The translations under genes were made by a program, and so were the position numbers. 64,000 nt of DNA, taken from positions 1,380,001 through 1,444,000 of the forward strand of contig NZ_CP168900.1 of the NCBI RefSeq assembly GCF_041765605.1, written 5' to 3'. The notes below the pieces were generated by a model, which was given only the letters and a program-made list of their open reading frames with translations, ran no database searches and had not been told where the DNA came from. Each line of letters begins with the position of its first letter. The stretch's first letter is position 1. Positions 36,961-46,278 of this stretch are shown here, piece by piece. Source of the DNA: Listeria monocytogenes. GTDB taxonomy: Bacteria; Bacillota; Bacilli; Lactobacillales; Listeriaceae.

Positions 36961-36989
36961 TTGTCCAAGAAGCAATTCTTTGATATAGT
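36961..36989 (+). promoter_or_regulatory. Promoter of gnd
   Basis: TTGTCC (36961-36966), 17 bases, TATAGT (36984-36989), 84 bases before the gnd start. Confidence 0.6.
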
Positions 36990-37072
36990 AAATGATGTTG
37001 ATACTTTTATGTGTCATGTTGAAGTAAGACAGATTTTTCTGCCTTAATAAACCGGAAAGGAAGAAGTGCAAA

Positions 37073-38491
37073 ATGGCAAAACAAGAAATTGGCGTTATAG
37101 GAATGGGCGTTATGGGTCGTAACTTGGCTCTAAACATTGAAAGCCGCGGTCATACAGTATCTATCTTTAACCGCTCGACTGAAAAAACGAAAGCAGTTAT
37201 GGAAGAAAATGCGGACAAAAAATTAGTACCAACTTATAGTTTAGAGGAATTTGTCGAATCTCTTGAAGTGCCTCGCCGTATCCTTATTATGGTAAAAGCT
37301 GGCGATGCTACAGATATGATGATTGAAGCAGTTAAACCTTTCTTAAACGAAGGCGATATTTTAATTGATGGCGGTAATGCTTTCTTCAAAGATACGATTC
37401 GTCGTAATAAAGAACTAAGTGAAGAAGGATTTAACTTCATCGGAACTGGTGTATCAGGCGGAGAAGAAGGCGCACTAAAAGGTCCTTCTATCATGCCAGG
37501 TGGTCAACGCAAGGCATATGACCTTGTAGCACCTATTTTACGTGAAATTGCTGCAGTAGCAGACGGAGAACCTTGTGTGACTTATATTGGTCCAGACGGT
37601 GCCGGACATTACGTTAAAATGGTGCATAACGGTATCGAATACGGCGATATGCAATTAATCGCAGAAGCTTACACTATTTTGAAAGAAATCGGTGGATTAA
37701 GCCATGATGAACTTGCTGACGTATTTGAAGAATGGAACAACGGGGAACTTGATAGCTATTTAATCGAGATCACTAAAAATATCCTAAAAGTAAAAGACGA
37801 AGAAACAGGTAAACCAATTGTCGATGTTATTCTTGATAAAGCTGGTCAAAAAGGAACTGGTAAATGGACTAGCCAAAGCGCACTTGACTTAGGTGTTCCA
37901 CTTTCCTTAATTACAGAATCTGTATTTGCTCGTTACATCTCAGCACTTAAAGATGAACGCGTTTATGCAAGTACTGTTTTATCTGGCCCATCTAATTATC
38001 GTTTTGAAGGCGACAAAAAAGCATTTGTTGAATCTGTTCGTCGCGCGCTTTACTTCAGCAAAATCGCATCTTATGCACAAGGTTTTGCACAAATGAGAGC
38101 AGCTAGTGAAGAAAACGATTGGGACTTACAATACGGCGAAATCGCGAAAATTTTCCGCGCTGGTTGTATTATCCGTGCTCGTTTCTTACAAAAAATTACT
38201 GATGCTTATAATAAAGATAAAAATCTTAAAAACTTATTATTAGATCCGTATTTCAAAGATATTGCACATAACTACCAAGGCGACCTTCGTACAGTTGTTG
38301 CAGAAGCAGTAAAAGCTGGAATTCCAGTTCCAACATTCACTGCAGCAATTAGCTACTACGATAGCTATCGTTCAGAAGTATTATCTGCAAATCTAATCCA
38401 AGCACAACGCGACTACTTTGGTGCTCATACGTATGAAAGAGTCGACAAACCTGGCGTATTCCATACAGAATGGCCACAAGTAGAAGATTGA
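37073..38491 (+). CDS. gnd: 6-phosphogluconate dehydrogenase, decarboxylating
   Basis: Oxidises 6-phosphogluconate to ribulose-5-phosphate and CO2, reducing NADP, in the oxidative pentose phosphate pathway. It has 472 residues, the usual length. The cofactor motif [20 protein letters not shown] is at 7-26 and the substrate site is [21 protein letters not shown], with the catalytic Lys in [16 protein letters not shown]. The C-terminal tail ends FHTEWP. Good ribosome-binding site (AAAGGAAG) and strong terminator; single-gene unit. Confidence 0.96.
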   Translation: MAKQEIGVIGMGVMGRNLALNIESRGHTVSIFNRSTEKTKAVMEENADKKLVPTYSLEEFVESLEVPRRILIMVKAGDATDMMIEAVKPFLNEGDILIDGGNAFFKDTIRRNKELSEEGFNFIGTGVSGGEEGALKGPSIMPGGQRKAYDLVAPILREIAAVADGEPCVTYIGPDGAGHYVKMVHNGIEYGDMQLIAEAYTILKEIGGLSHDELADVFEEWNNGELDSYLIEITKNILKVKDEETGKPIVDVILDKAGQKGTGKWTSQSALDLGVPLSLITESVFARYISALKDERVYASTVLSGPSNYRFEGDKKAFVESVRRALYFSKIASYAQGFAQMRAASEENDWDLQYGEIAKIFRAGCIIRARFLQKITDAYNKDKNLKNLLLDPYFKDIAHNYQGDLRTVVAEAVKAGIPVPTFTAAISYYDSYRSEVLSANLIQAQRDYFGAHTYERVDKPGVFHTEWPQVED

Positions 38492-38499
38492 TGGAAGAT

Positions 38500-38533
38500 A
38501 AGGCATCCACTTTAACGAGTGGGTGCCTTTTTT
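38500..38533 (+). terminator. Intrinsic terminator of gnd
   Basis: The stem AAGGCATCCACT / AGTGGGTGCCTT (one G-U) is followed by TTTTT. Confidence 0.85.
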
Positions 38534-38607
38534 ATGAGATTTGAATTAGTAAATCATGGTAAAGTGCTAAAAAATAGTGAAAATATCTATTTATGCGCTG
38601 TTATTAG

Positions 38608-38635
38608 TTGTTTTTGAGCTAAAGTTCGTTACAAT
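38608..38635 (+). promoter_or_regulatory. Promoter of lisRK
   Basis: TTGTTT (38608-38613), 16 bases, TACAAT (38630-38635), 46 bases before lisR. Confidence 0.6.
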
Positions 38636-38681
38636 AGTAATAGGAATATAGTGTAATGACCGAAAGAGAGGGTTAGGCCAA

Positions 38682-39362
38682 ATGAATAGAATATTAATCG
38701 TAGAAGATGAAAAAAACTTAGCACGCTTTATCGAACTCGAATTACAACATGAAAATTATGAAACAGCGGTTGCTAATGATGGACGTGCTGGACTAGAACT
38801 CGCACTTAATGAAGAATGGGATGCTATTTTACTCGATTTAATGTTGCCGCATTTAAACGGTGTAGAAGTTTGTCGCCGTGTGCGTCAAGTGAAACAAACA
38901 CCCATTATTATGATAACTGCACGTGACTCTGTTATCGACCGTGTATCCGGACTAGACCACGGAGCCGACGATTACATTGTCAAACCTTTCGCTATTGAAG
39001 AATTACTTGCACGCCTGCGTTCGCTGTTACGTCGGGTTGAAAATGCGGAACAATCTGCGAAACAAACCACACTACAGTACCGAAACTTAATCGTTGAAAA
39101 AGAAAATCGGATTGTTAAACGCGATGAAGAAATTATCGACCTGACAAAACGAGAGTACGAACTTTTACTTACATTGATGGAAAATGTTAATATCGTTCTC
39201 ACACGCGAAGTTTTACTTAATAAAGTATGGGGTTATGAAACAGAAGTTGAAACGAATGTAGTGGATGTGTATGTTCGTTACTTGCGGAATAAAATTGATC
39301 ATCCTGACGAAGAAAGTTATATCCAAACAGTTCGCGGGACAGGGTATGTGATGCGTACATGA
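38682..39362 (+). CDS. lisR: Response regulator LisR (OmpR family)
   Basis: DNA-binding output of the LisRK two-component system, which in L. monocytogenes affects acid, ethanol, oxidative, nisin and cephalosporin stress responses and virulence. It has 226 residues. The receiver domain has acidic residues D9-E10, phosphoacceptor D52 (LLDLMLP) and the switch Lys in IVKPF. The C-terminal winged helix (about 130-226) has LTKREYELLLTLMEN and TNVVDVYVRYLRNKID. AGAGAGGGTTAGGCC precedes the ATG. It overlaps lisK by 4 bases. Confidence 0.95.
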   Translation: MNRILIVEDEKNLARFIELELQHENYETAVANDGRAGLELALNEEWDAILLDLMLPHLNGVEVCRRVRQVKQTPIIMITARDSVIDRVSGLDHGADDYIVKPFAIEELLARLRSLLRRVENAEQSAKQTTLQYRNLIVEKENRIVKRDEEIIDLTKREYELLLTLMENVNIVLTREVLLNKVWGYETEVETNVVDVYVRYLRNKIDHPDEESYIQTVRGTGYVMRT

Positions 39363-40810
39363 CGACTAGCCCATTTTCCTTAAAAAGTCGTTCTTTGAAA
39401 TTTAAATGGACTTTTGGAGCTAGTGCAGCCATTTTTCTAACATTTTTCTTGTTTTCCTATGCTATTTACCAAGGAATTGGGCAAATGTTGCTAAATGAAG
39501 AAGAACCGGAAGTAAAAGAACTGCTTCTAGCAACAACGAGTACGTTAACTAATCAAGATTTGACCGATAATGAGGAAATTAAGTATTTATTTAATAACGA
39601 TAAAACGGTGAATCGAAAATTACAAGATCAAGTAATTAATCTGTATGATAAAGACGGCCATTTTATTAATAAGTATTATTTTTCAAGAAATCAAGATATC
39701 ACGAGCATTGATTTTTCGCAGTATTTTGTTAGTGGGACAGACAAGTTTATTATGAATAAACCAACGATTGACGGACAGAAGATGATGACGGCGCAAATGC
39801 CGATTGTAGCGGACGACAATACGACCGTGATTGGTTACGCGCAGGTGGTAAATCCGCTCACTTCCTATAATCGGATGATGGACCGGCTTCTAGTTACGAT
39901 GATTTTACTTGGGGCTGTAGCGCTCTTTATTAGTGGAATGCTCGGTTATTTACTGGCACAAAATTTCTTGAATCCACTGACTCGTCTAGCTCGAACAATG
40001 AATGATATCCGAAAAAATGGTTTCCAAAAACGAATCGAAACGAAAACTAATTCTCGCGATGAAATTGGCGAATTAACCGTTGTTTTTAATGATATGATGA
40101 CGCGAATAGAAACTAGTTTTGAACAGCAAAAGCAATTCGTAGAGGATGCTTCTCATGAATTACGTACCCCAGTGCAAATTATGGAAGGCCATTTAAAATT
40201 ACTCACTCGTTGGGGAAAAGATGATCCAGCTGTACTTGATGAATCATTAAATGCTTCGTTAACAGAATTAGAACGCATGAAAAAATTAGTACAAGAAATG
40301 CTTGATTTATCAAGAGCGGAACAAATTTCACAAACAAAAGAATTACAAATTACTGATGTTAATGCAACGGTAGAACAAGTAAGACGTAATTTTGAAGTCA
40401 TGTATGAAAATTTCACGTTTACCTTAAAAGAAGATGATACTGATTTACGAGCGCTTATCCAGCATAATCATTTAGAGCAGATTTTAATTATTATTATGGA
40501 TAATGCCGTGAAGTATTCAGGTGACGGCACTGAAGTGGATATGCATGTCTATAAAGAACAAAAGCAAATCCATATTGATGTGCGCGATTACGGGGAAGGC
40601 ATTTCACAAGAAGAAATTGATAAGATATTTAATCGTTTCTATCGTGTGGATAAAGCTAGAAGCCGCGAAAAAGGTGGTAATGGCCTCGGACTTGCGATTG
40701 CTAAACAATTAGTCGAAGGATATTTAGGAACGATTAATGCGGTTAGTGAGCCAGATAAAGGTACAACGATAAAAATTACACTTCCTTACATTGAACCAAA
40801 ATCCAAATAA
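39359..40810 (+). CDS. lisK: Sensor histidine kinase LisK
   Basis: Membrane sensor that phosphorylates LisR. It has 483 residues: TM1 about 20-40, an extracellular sensor region of about 135 residues, TM2 about 177-200, a HAMP domain, then HisKA with the phospho-His H266 in FVEDASHELRTP. The ATPase domain has the N box (IIMDNAVKYS), the G1 box (DYGEGI) and the G2 box (GGNGLGLAIAKQL). The native cue is not visible from the sequence; published phenotypes point to cell-envelope stress. Translation is coupled to lisR by an ATGA overlap. Confidence 0.95.
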   Translation: MTTSPFSLKSRSLKFKWTFGASAAIFLTFFLFSYAIYQGIGQMLLNEEEPEVKELLLATTSTLTNQDLTDNEEIKYLFNNDKTVNRKLQDQVINLYDKDGHFINKYYFSRNQDITSIDFSQYFVSGTDKFIMNKPTIDGQKMMTAQMPIVADDNTTVIGYAQVVNPLTSYNRMMDRLLVTMILLGAVALFISGMLGYLLAQNFLNPLTRLARTMNDIRKNGFQKRIETKTNSRDEIGELTVVFNDMMTRIETSFEQQKQFVEDASHELRTPVQIMEGHLKLLTRWGKDDPAVLDESLNASLTELERMKKLVQEMLDLSRAEQISQTKELQITDVNATVEQVRRNFEVMYENFTFTLKEDDTDLRALIQHNHLEQILIIIMDNAVKYSGDGTEVDMHVYKEQKQIHIDVRDYGEGISQEEIDKIFNRFYRVDKARSREKGGNGLGLAIAKQLVEGYLGTINAVSEPDKGTTIKITLPYIEPKSK

Positions 40811-40853
40811 AAAAACCGCAACCTTATGAGGAGGTTGCGGTTTCTTTTATTTT
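40811..40853. terminator. Bidirectional terminator between lisK and yidC
   Basis: ACCGCAACC / GGTTGCGGT with A run on the left and TTTCTTTT on the right serves the converging lisRK and yidC transcripts. Confidence 0.85.
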
Positions 40854-41674
40854 TCTTTCTTTTGTTCTTCCACGATTTGCTCGAATTCTTTTTCTTCTTG
40901 TTCCATTACTTTAATTTCTGGATGTTTATTCATGTAAAGTTTTTTCGTTAGTAATGTTTGACCTGCTAAGAAGAGTCCGCCGACAGCCCAGTATAACGCT
41001 AGAGCGGAAGGTGCTGTGAAGGATACGAATAAAATCATAATAGGAGACATTAAACCGATAATTTTCATTTGTTTCTTCTGTTCTGGTGAATAACCAATCA
41101 TGGAAACAAAGTATTGTGCTAAGTAGACAAGTCCGGCGATAATTGCAAGCACCATATCCGGTGAACCTAAGTTAAACCATAGGAATGTGTGTTCAGCAAT
41201 TTCGGAAGATCCACGAATAGCATAATAGAAAGCCATCAATATCGGCATTTGAATAAGTAACGGTAAACAACCCATTTGCATCGGATTGATATTATACTTG
41301 GAATAAACGGCCATCATTTCTTTTTGAATAGTGGCTTGTTCTTCTTTCGATGTAGCACGTTTTAGTCGAGCTTGAATTTCATCAATTTCTGGTTTGGCAA
41401 CAGCCATTTTGGATTGCATTCCCATTTGAGCTTTAGCAGTACGTAAGTTTAGCGGCATAATCAGTGCACGGATAAGCAATGTTGTAATAATAATCGCAAT
41501 TCCGTAATTACCCCCAACAAACTTTGCAACGAACATAATAAAACTAGTAAATGGTTGAATCAAATAAGTGCTGAAAAAACCATCTGTATTTTGTGACGGG
41601 TCCATACTACAACCTGTAAGTAATAGTAGAGCACCAAGTAAAACGCTAATTAAAATAATATTTTTCTTTTTCAA
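40847..41674 (-). CDS. yidC: Membrane protein insertase YidC/OxaA (lipoprotein type)
   Basis: Inserts small membrane proteins and helps fold others beside SecYEG. It has 275 residues, a signal peptide with lipobox LLTGC (Cys22), five predicted membrane spans, and a conserved groove arginine, tentatively R69 in [13 protein letters not shown]. The basic-acidic cytoplasmic tail ends EEQKKEK. The only possible start is TTG 41674; an in-frame TAG lies 8 codons upstream. AGGAGG is 11 bases away. The start region is locked in an inverted repeat with the end of the upstream mini-gene, suggesting translation control. Listeria is known to have a second YidC elsewhere. Confidence 0.94.
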   Translation of the reverse strand: MKKKNIILISVLLGALLLLTGCSMDPSQNTDGFFSTYLIQPFTSFIMFVAKFVGGNYGIAIIITTLLIRALIMPLNLRTAKAQMGMQSKMAVAKPEIDEIQARLKRATSKEEQATIQKEMMAVYSKYNINPMQMGCLPLLIQMPILMAFYYAIRGSSEIAEHTFLWFNLGSPDMVLAIIAGLVYLAQYFVSMIGYSPEQKKQMKIIGLMSPIMILFVSFTAPSALALYWAVGGLFLAGQTLLTKKLYMNKHPEIKVMEQEEKEFEQIVEEQKKEK

Positions 41675-41734
41675 TGTTTCATTTTCCTCCTAAATAGTAA
41701 AATAATCGATTCATACGTTGGAAAATGAAAAACT
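41672..41734 (-). promoter_or_regulatory. Stem-loop masking the yidC translation start
   Basis: On the minus strand TTTCATTTTCC (41730-41720, inside the last codons of the upstream gene) pairs perfectly with GGAAAATGAAA (41687-41677, part of the yidC Shine-Dalgarno and spacer). The loop is 32 bases. With one mismatch and one G-U the stem extends to about 15 positions and reaches the TTG start codon. The layout matches the mifM-yidC2 leader of B. subtilis. Confidence 0.75.
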
Positions 41735-42001
41735 GTCTTCGTCATCAGTAATAGCGCTACATTTCCGAGTTATAGCCAACCAATTAATAACAAAATTAGG
41801 TGAGGTTACATAAATTTGTGCTCGAAGTGAAATCTTTACTTGCTTTAAGCAGATAGCGTCAGCGGGTAGCACCATTTTCGGTTTTAATAATGTAATGGCC
41901 GACCAATAACTGAAAATCGTCAACATTAATAAAAACGTTACTGTGAGTGAAATGAATTCTGGTTCAAGTAAAATTTGTAAAATGGAAATCATGCCACGCA
42001 T
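41711..42001 (-). CDS. Single-span membrane protein upstream of yidC, candidate MifM-type arrest sensor
   Basis: A 96-residue protein not belonging to any enzyme family I know. It has an acidic N-terminus (E13, E15), one membrane span (about 17-39) and a positive KPK after it, predicting N-out/C-in. A cytoplasmic tail ends with NFVINWLAITRKCSAI (69-84), then D86-D87-E88-D89 and SFSFSNV. B. subtilis MifM is about the same size, has one N-terminal span, and stalls ribosomes through an Ile/Trp segment followed by an acidic cluster near residues 85-89. The stop codon is 36 bases from yidC, and the last codons pair with the yidC start region. The start is ATG 42001 or ATG 41992, behind AAAGGAG. 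Function is inferred from architecture. Confidence 0.72.
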   Translation of the reverse strand: MRGMISILQILLEPEFISLTVTFLLMLTIFSYWSAITLLKPKMVLPADAICLKQVKISLRAQIYVTSPNFVINWLAITRKCSAITDDEDSFSFSNV

Positions 42002-42077
42002 TCGCTCCTTTCTAGGTTTTAGTACTCATTAACTATAATGCAAAAAGAGCTATAGCACAACTACTATTTTTGGGATT

Positions 42078-42359
42078 TTAGTAAACGATGTCAAACGTTT
42101 TTCGTTCTTCTACGGGCGCACCTTTGTAAATGTATACATGTTCGATACGACAACCAGGTGATGGTCCTTTTTTGATAGCATCAATAAATTTATTTAAGTT
42201 TTCTTCTTCCGCAATTGCATGAATTTCAACGGAACCGTCATCTAAATTTTTTACTGTTCCACTAATATCATATTTGTAAGCGACGTGTTTAGTAGTATAA
42301 CGAAATCCGACACCTTGCACAAATCCAGTTACTCTCAAAATCGCTGTATCTCTAGCCAT
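42078..42359 (-). CDS. Acylphosphatase
   Basis: Hydrolyses carboxyl-phosphate bonds such as acetyl-phosphate. It has 93 residues. The signature [16 protein letters not shown] carries the phosphate-binding loop and the catalytic Arg. [13 protein letters not shown] holds the catalytic Asn and completes the family pattern. The ribosome-binding site AAAGGAGTTGG precedes the ATG. It lies upstream of the membrane mini-gene and yidC on the same strand (76-base gap); co-transcription is possible but not shown. Confidence 0.93.
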   Translation of the reverse strand: MARDTAILRVTGFVQGVGFRYTTKHVAYKYDISGTVKNLDDGSVEIHAIAEEENLNKFIDAIKKGPSPGCRIEHVYIYKGAPVEERKTFDIVY

Positions 42360-42456
42360 GGCGAAACCAACTCCTTTTATTTTTCCTTATTACTAGTGTA
42401 TCTTTTTTTAGCATTACTTTCAAAAATTTGCATTCCAGTATTTCCAGAAAGCTTAT

Positions 42457-42464
42457 GCTATAAT
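42457..42464 (+). promoter_or_regulatory. Extended -10 promoter of the DUF1033 gene and fni
   Basis: TGCTATAAT with -10 TATAAT at 42459-42464; the -35 is weak. It is 35 bases before the ATG at 42499. Confidence 0.6.
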
Positions 42465-42498
42465 AAGTGTATTATATTTACTGTTGGGAGTTTTTGAT

Positions 42499-42846
42499 AT
42501 GACAAAATGGAATGTCTATCTAACTAAAGGCGAATACGAGCCTTGGTGGTTTTTTGAGGAGTGGGAAACTTCCATTCAAGCCGACTTTGCTTTTTCAGAT
42601 AAGGAAGCAGCCTTTCTGAAGTATCAAGAGTTAGCAGACGAGTTACTACGGAATTATCCTAACCATCAAACAAAAAAAGATTGTTTGCTTGCTGCTTGGA
42701 ATGAGGAAGAAGTAGAGTACTGTGAGGACTGTGAAGATGATATTCAAACATTTCACGGACTTATTTTATTTTCTGATGGGGAAGTATATCAACCAACTCC
42801 CGAAGAAAAAGAGACGATTTTTAAACCTGTTTTAACCTTTGCTTGA
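42499..42846 (+). CDS. DUF1033 family protein
   Basis: A 115-residue acidic cytoplasmic protein of unknown function. The family signature is the aromatic stretch YEPWWFFEEWE near the N-terminus. A cysteine pair YCEDCEDD (about 74-81) could bind metal or be redox active; that is speculation. I use ATG 42499, which follows GGGAG by 9 bases; an in-frame TTG at 42484 is upstream of the site. It lies 28 bases before fni and is probably co-transcribed with it. Confidence 0.8.
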   Translation: MTKWNVYLTKGEYEPWWFFEEWETSIQADFAFSDKEAAFLKYQELADELLRNYPNHQTKKDCLLAAWNEEEVEYCEDCEDDIQTFHGLILFSDGEVYQPTPEEKETIFKPVLTFA

Positions 42847-42874
42847 GGCGAAAAGAAATTTGGAGGATTAACAC

Positions 42875-43951
42875 ATGCAGAAGAACGATGACTTATTAAG
42901 AGAACGTCGAAAAGACGAACACGTGGCTCTTGGAGTAAAACAAAATGAGCAGTTAGCGCCATCGAGTTTAGAAGATATTCAACTGATTGGAACTTCTATC
43001 CCGCGCTATAATGTGAAAGATATCGATTTAACCACAACTATTGTGGGGACAAATGTGCCTTTCCCATTTTATATTAATGCTATGACAGGAGGAAGTCGGC
43101 ATACGAAAAAAATTAATGCTGAACTTGCCGAAATAGCGCGTGAAGTAGCTATTCCAATGGCCGTTGGTTCCCAGTCTGCAGCTCTAAAAAATAGTTCGCT
43201 AATAGATACCTATAAAATTGTCAGAGAAATCAATCCGAATGGGATGATTTTAGCAAATATTAGTCCAGAAGTAGCTCTTCAAGAGGGACTTCGGGCAATC
43301 GAAATGTTAGAGGCAGATGCACTTCAAATCCATATTAACCCGGCACAAGAATTAGTTATGCAAGAAGGCGACCGTTCTTTTAGTCATTGGCTAACTAGAA
43401 TAGAAAAGTACGTCAAGCTCTCGCCAGTTCCAGTAGTTGTAAAAGAAGTTGGCTTTGGAATGACGCGTGAAACAGTTGCGACATTAGCAAGTGTTGGTGT
43501 TCAAAGCGTAGATTTAGCTGGAAAAGGCGGAACAAACTTTGCCCAAATTGAAAATGACCGCCGCCGTGATCAAGCATATGATTTCTTACTTGATTGGGGT
43601 ATTTCCACCGGACAAGCTTTAATAGACATGCAACACCAAGACGCGCCAAAGATTGCTTATTTAGCGTCAGGTGGTATTAGGAACCCGTTAGATATCGTCA
43701 AAGCATTAGCGCTCGGAGCAGATAGTGTAGGGATGGCAGGACAAATTATTTATTCACTAAAAAAAGAGGGTCTCACCAAAACTATCGAAAAACTAGAGTT
43801 ATGGAAAGAACAACTACGTAGCTTATTTGTTCTCGCAGATGCGAAAAATATCTCAGAATTAAAAACAACGCCATTAATCATAAGTGGTGAACTTGCCAAA
43901 TGGGGCACATTACGAGAAATCGATTTAGTCAAACTAGCCAATAGAAAATAA
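42875..43951 (+). CDS. fni: Type 2 isopentenyl-diphosphate delta-isomerase (FMN)
   Basis: FMN- and NADPH-dependent enzyme converting IPP to DMAPP. It has 358 residues and a TIM-barrel related to lactate oxidase. Motifs: RRKDEHVALG at the start, the FMN-binding MTGGSRHTKKIN and VGSQSAALKN, and VDLAGKGGTNFAQIEN. The glycine-rich phosphate loop is LASGGIRNPLDIVKALALGADSVGMA. This isomerase is needed with the mevalonate pathway, which makes only IPP, while dxs at 23.4 kb shows that the MEP pathway is also present. It is followed by a two-way terminator. Confidence 0.95.
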   Translation: MQKNDDLLRERRKDEHVALGVKQNEQLAPSSLEDIQLIGTSIPRYNVKDIDLTTTIVGTNVPFPFYINAMTGGSRHTKKINAELAEIAREVAIPMAVGSQSAALKNSSLIDTYKIVREINPNGMILANISPEVALQEGLRAIEMLEADALQIHINPAQELVMQEGDRSFSHWLTRIEKYVKLSPVPVVVKEVGFGMTRETVATLASVGVQSVDLAGKGGTNFAQIENDRRRDQAYDFLLDWGISTGQALIDMQHQDAPKIAYLASGGIRNPLDIVKALALGADSVGMAGQIIYSLKKEGLTKTIEKLELWKEQLRSLFVLADAKNISELKTTPLIISGELAKWGTLREIDLVKLANRK

Positions 43952-43952
43952 A

Positions 43953-43988
43953 AACCAGCTGCTATTCATTTAGCAAAGCTGGTTTTTT
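43953..43988. terminator. Bidirectional terminator between fni and trhO
   Basis: AACCAGCT / AGCTGGTT with an inner GCT / AGC helix is flanked by A and T runs. Confidence 0.8.
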
Positions 43989-43990
43989 AT

Positions 43991-44950
43991 TTATTGAACC
44001 ATTTCTGGTAAAGTTTCATCGATTGCTTGAAGGCGTTCAGTGAATTCTTCTTTAGATAAATTTTTCGTATAAAGATTTGCGGGATGAACGCGGCAATCAT
44101 GCGAACAACTACGCAAATATTTTTTCTCATTTTCGACAGAAGCGAGGATTTGCTTATTACAATACGGGTTAGCGCAATTGATGTAACGTTCGCAAGGCGT
44201 GCCGTCAAAGTAATCTTTCCCAACGATAGTAGGGTTTACTTGGTTAATCGGAACCGCAATTCTTTCATCGAAAACGTACATTTGGCCGTCCCAGAGTTCC
44301 CCTTTGGTTTCTTCGTTTTTACCATAAGTCGCAATCCCGCCGTGAAGTTGACTTACATCATCAAAACCAGCTGTTTTTAACCAACCGGAAAATTTCTCAC
44401 AACGAATACCACCAGTACAGTAAGTGACGATTTTTTTATCAGCAAGTTGCTCGCGATTATCTTCAATCCATCCTGGTAACTCACGGAAATTTTGAATATC
44501 TGGACGAACAGCGCCGCGGAAATGACCGATATCAAATTCATAATCATTTCGAGCGTCTAAAATAACCGTATCTTCATCCAACAATGCTTCACGAAACTCA
44601 GAAGGCTCTAAATAAGTCCCTGTAACTTCTAAAGGATTAACATCTTCTTCTAAACTTAAACTAACAATTTCAGCACGGGGCCGTACATGCATTTTCTTAA
44701 AAGCATGAGCATCAGCCGCGTCAATTTTAAATACCATATCAGCGAAGCGAGCGTCATTTGCCATATAATCCATATATTTGTTTGTTGCTTCTACTGTACC
44801 CGAAACGGTGCCATTAATCCCCTCAGTAGCCACCAAAATTCGGCCTTTCAATTCCATTTCTTTGCAAGCAGCAAGATGCTCTTTTGCAAAAGTTTCTGGA
44901 TCATCAATCGTTGTGTATTTGTAATATAACAACACTTGATAGTCACTCAT
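43991..44950 (-). CDS. trhO: tRNA uridine(34) hydroxylase TrhO (rhodanese family)
   Basis: Makes 5-hydroxyuridine at position 34 of tRNAs, the first step toward methoxyuridine wobble modification. It has 319 residues from ATG 44950, which follows AAGGGTGATAAGATT; earlier in-frame starts (44986, 44980) are poorer. An N-terminal ferredoxin-like domain has [16 protein letters not shown], the central rhodanese domain has the loop Cys in [17 protein letters not shown], and a C-terminal four-Cys region ([14 protein letters not shown]) may bind zinc. It is monocistronic. Older names are YbfQ/YceA-like rhodanese. Confidence 0.93.
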   Translation of the reverse strand: MSDYQVLLYYKYTTIDDPETFAKEHLAACKEMELKGRILVATEGINGTVSGTVEATNKYMDYMANDARFADMVFKIDAADAHAFKKMHVRPRAEIVSLSLEEDVNPLEVTGTYLEPSEFREALLDEDTVILDARNDYEFDIGHFRGAVRPDIQNFRELPGWIEDNREQLADKKIVTYCTGGIRCEKFSGWLKTAGFDDVSQLHGGIATYGKNEETKGELWDGQMYVFDERIAVPINQVNPTIVGKDYFDGTPCERYINCANPYCNKQILASVENEKKYLRSCSHDCRVHPANLYTKNLSKEEFTERLQAIDETLPEMVQ

Positions 44951-45201
44951 AATCTTATCACCCTTCAAAATGTATTTCATGTGCAAGAATAAATCTCCAC
45001 AAGTTTGCGCATTAATACTATACTATAGCAAATTCAGACTGGCAAGTAAGGGAACTGTAAAATAAATGCTTCTTATAGTTAACTATATGTACAAGTACAA
45101 AACAGCTATGGTATACTTATTAAATATGAAGCGAAAATTTTGTTGATGAAAGCAAATCCTGTTTTCATTGCCTAAAATAAAGAATGAAGTAAGGATTGGG
45201 C

Positions 45202-46128
45202 GTGAGCTATGTGCAAATAAATGAATCGTTTATGGAAGAACTAGCTTTAAAAAAAGTAAAACAAGAACGCAGGAAAAGGTTGAAGTGGTTTGTTTATAAG
45301 TTTTTAATGATTACCTTTGGCGCAATTTTAATGGGGGTTGGGCTGGAACTTTTCCTTGTAAACAACCGAATTTTGGATGGTGGAGTCGTTGGTATTTCGA
45401 TTATTATTTCGCAACTAACGCCGCTGCCACTAGGGGTTTTAACTTTTGTACTTAATATTCCGTTTTTCATCATAGGTTACCGAAAAATCGGAAAAGTATT
45501 TGCGCTGTTTACATTGTACGGAATTGCAGTCATGTCGATTGTAACGCTCGTTTTACACGATATGGATCCAGTGACAGATGATTTACTACTTGCGACTGTT
45601 TTTGGTGGAATGACGCTTGGTCTTGGAGTAGGTCTCGTTATTCGTAACGGAGGGGCGCTTGATGGAACAGAAATCATTTCAATCATTATTAACGGTCGGA
45701 CGCCATTTTCAACAGGACAAATTATTATGTTTATTAATATTGTTATTTTTATCGTTGCTGGACTTGTGTTCAACTGGGATCGAGCGATGTATTCCTTAAT
45801 TACGTATTTCCTAGCGTACAAAGTAATTGATATTGTTATTCAAGGTGTAGATGAATCGAAAAGTGCTTTTATTATCAGCCGCTATTACGAGGAAATTGGG
45901 GCAGAAATTATGGAGCAACTTGGAAAAGGTGTTACATATTTAGATGCAACTGGTGGATACTCTGGTGATGTAAGAAAAGTAGTTTTCGTTATCGTCTCAA
46001 GATTTGAAGAAGTAAAAGTGAAAGCTATTCTGGATGAAATAGATCCAGATGCCTTCTTAGCTGTCGGGGGAAGTATGTCGGAAGTCCGCGGCGGAAAGCT
46101 GATGAACACGAAAACACCGCACCTATAA
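45202..46128 (+). CDS. YitT family membrane protein
   Basis: A 308-residue protein with five hydrophobic spans (about 30-190), then the YitT domain and a C-terminal DUF2179 domain (about 215-300; AFIISRYYEEIGAEIMEQLGKGVTYLDATGGYSG). Members are thought to be transporters or nucleotide-responsive membrane proteins, but no substrate is known. GTG 45202 with AAGGA six bases upstream is the best start; TTG 45196 is in frame but too close to that site. It is monocistronic with its own terminator. Confidence 0.85.
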   Translation: MSYVQINESFMEELALKKVKQERRKRLKWFVYKFLMITFGAILMGVGLELFLVNNRILDGGVVGISIIISQLTPLPLGVLTFVLNIPFFIIGYRKIGKVFALFTLYGIAVMSIVTLVLHDMDPVTDDLLLATVFGGMTLGLGVGLVIRNGGALDGTEIISIIINGRTPFSTGQIIMFINIVIFIVAGLVFNWDRAMYSLITYFLAYKVIDIVIQGVDESKSAFIISRYYEEIGAEIMEQLGKGVTYLDATGGYSGDVRKVVFVIVSRFEEVKVKAILDEIDPDAFLAVGGSMSEVRGGKLMNTKTPHL

Positions 46129-46137
46129 CAAAGCAGA

Positions 46138-46174
46138 AACCATATATCTCCTACTTGGGATATGTGGTTTTTTG
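46138..46174 (+). terminator. Intrinsic terminator of the yitT-like gene
   Basis: The stem AACCATATATC / GGATATGTGGTT is followed by TTTTTG. The tail overlaps the -35 element of the ftsK promoter. Confidence 0.75.
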
Positions 46175-46201
46175 ACGAAAGGAAACATTTGTTTGTATAA
46201 T
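46172..46201 (+). promoter_or_regulatory. Promoter of ftsK
   Basis: TTGACG (46172-46177), 18 bases, TATAAT (46196-46201). A second, extended -10 (TGCTATAAT, TATAAT at 46239-46244) lies downstream. Both support a start codon at 46279 rather than at the in-frame ATG 46213. Confidence 0.75.
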
Positions 46202-46278
46202 AGGGCTATAGTATGAGCGACAGAACGGATAGATGTGCTATAATAAAACAAGCAAAAAAGGAATGGGTGGGACTTGAA

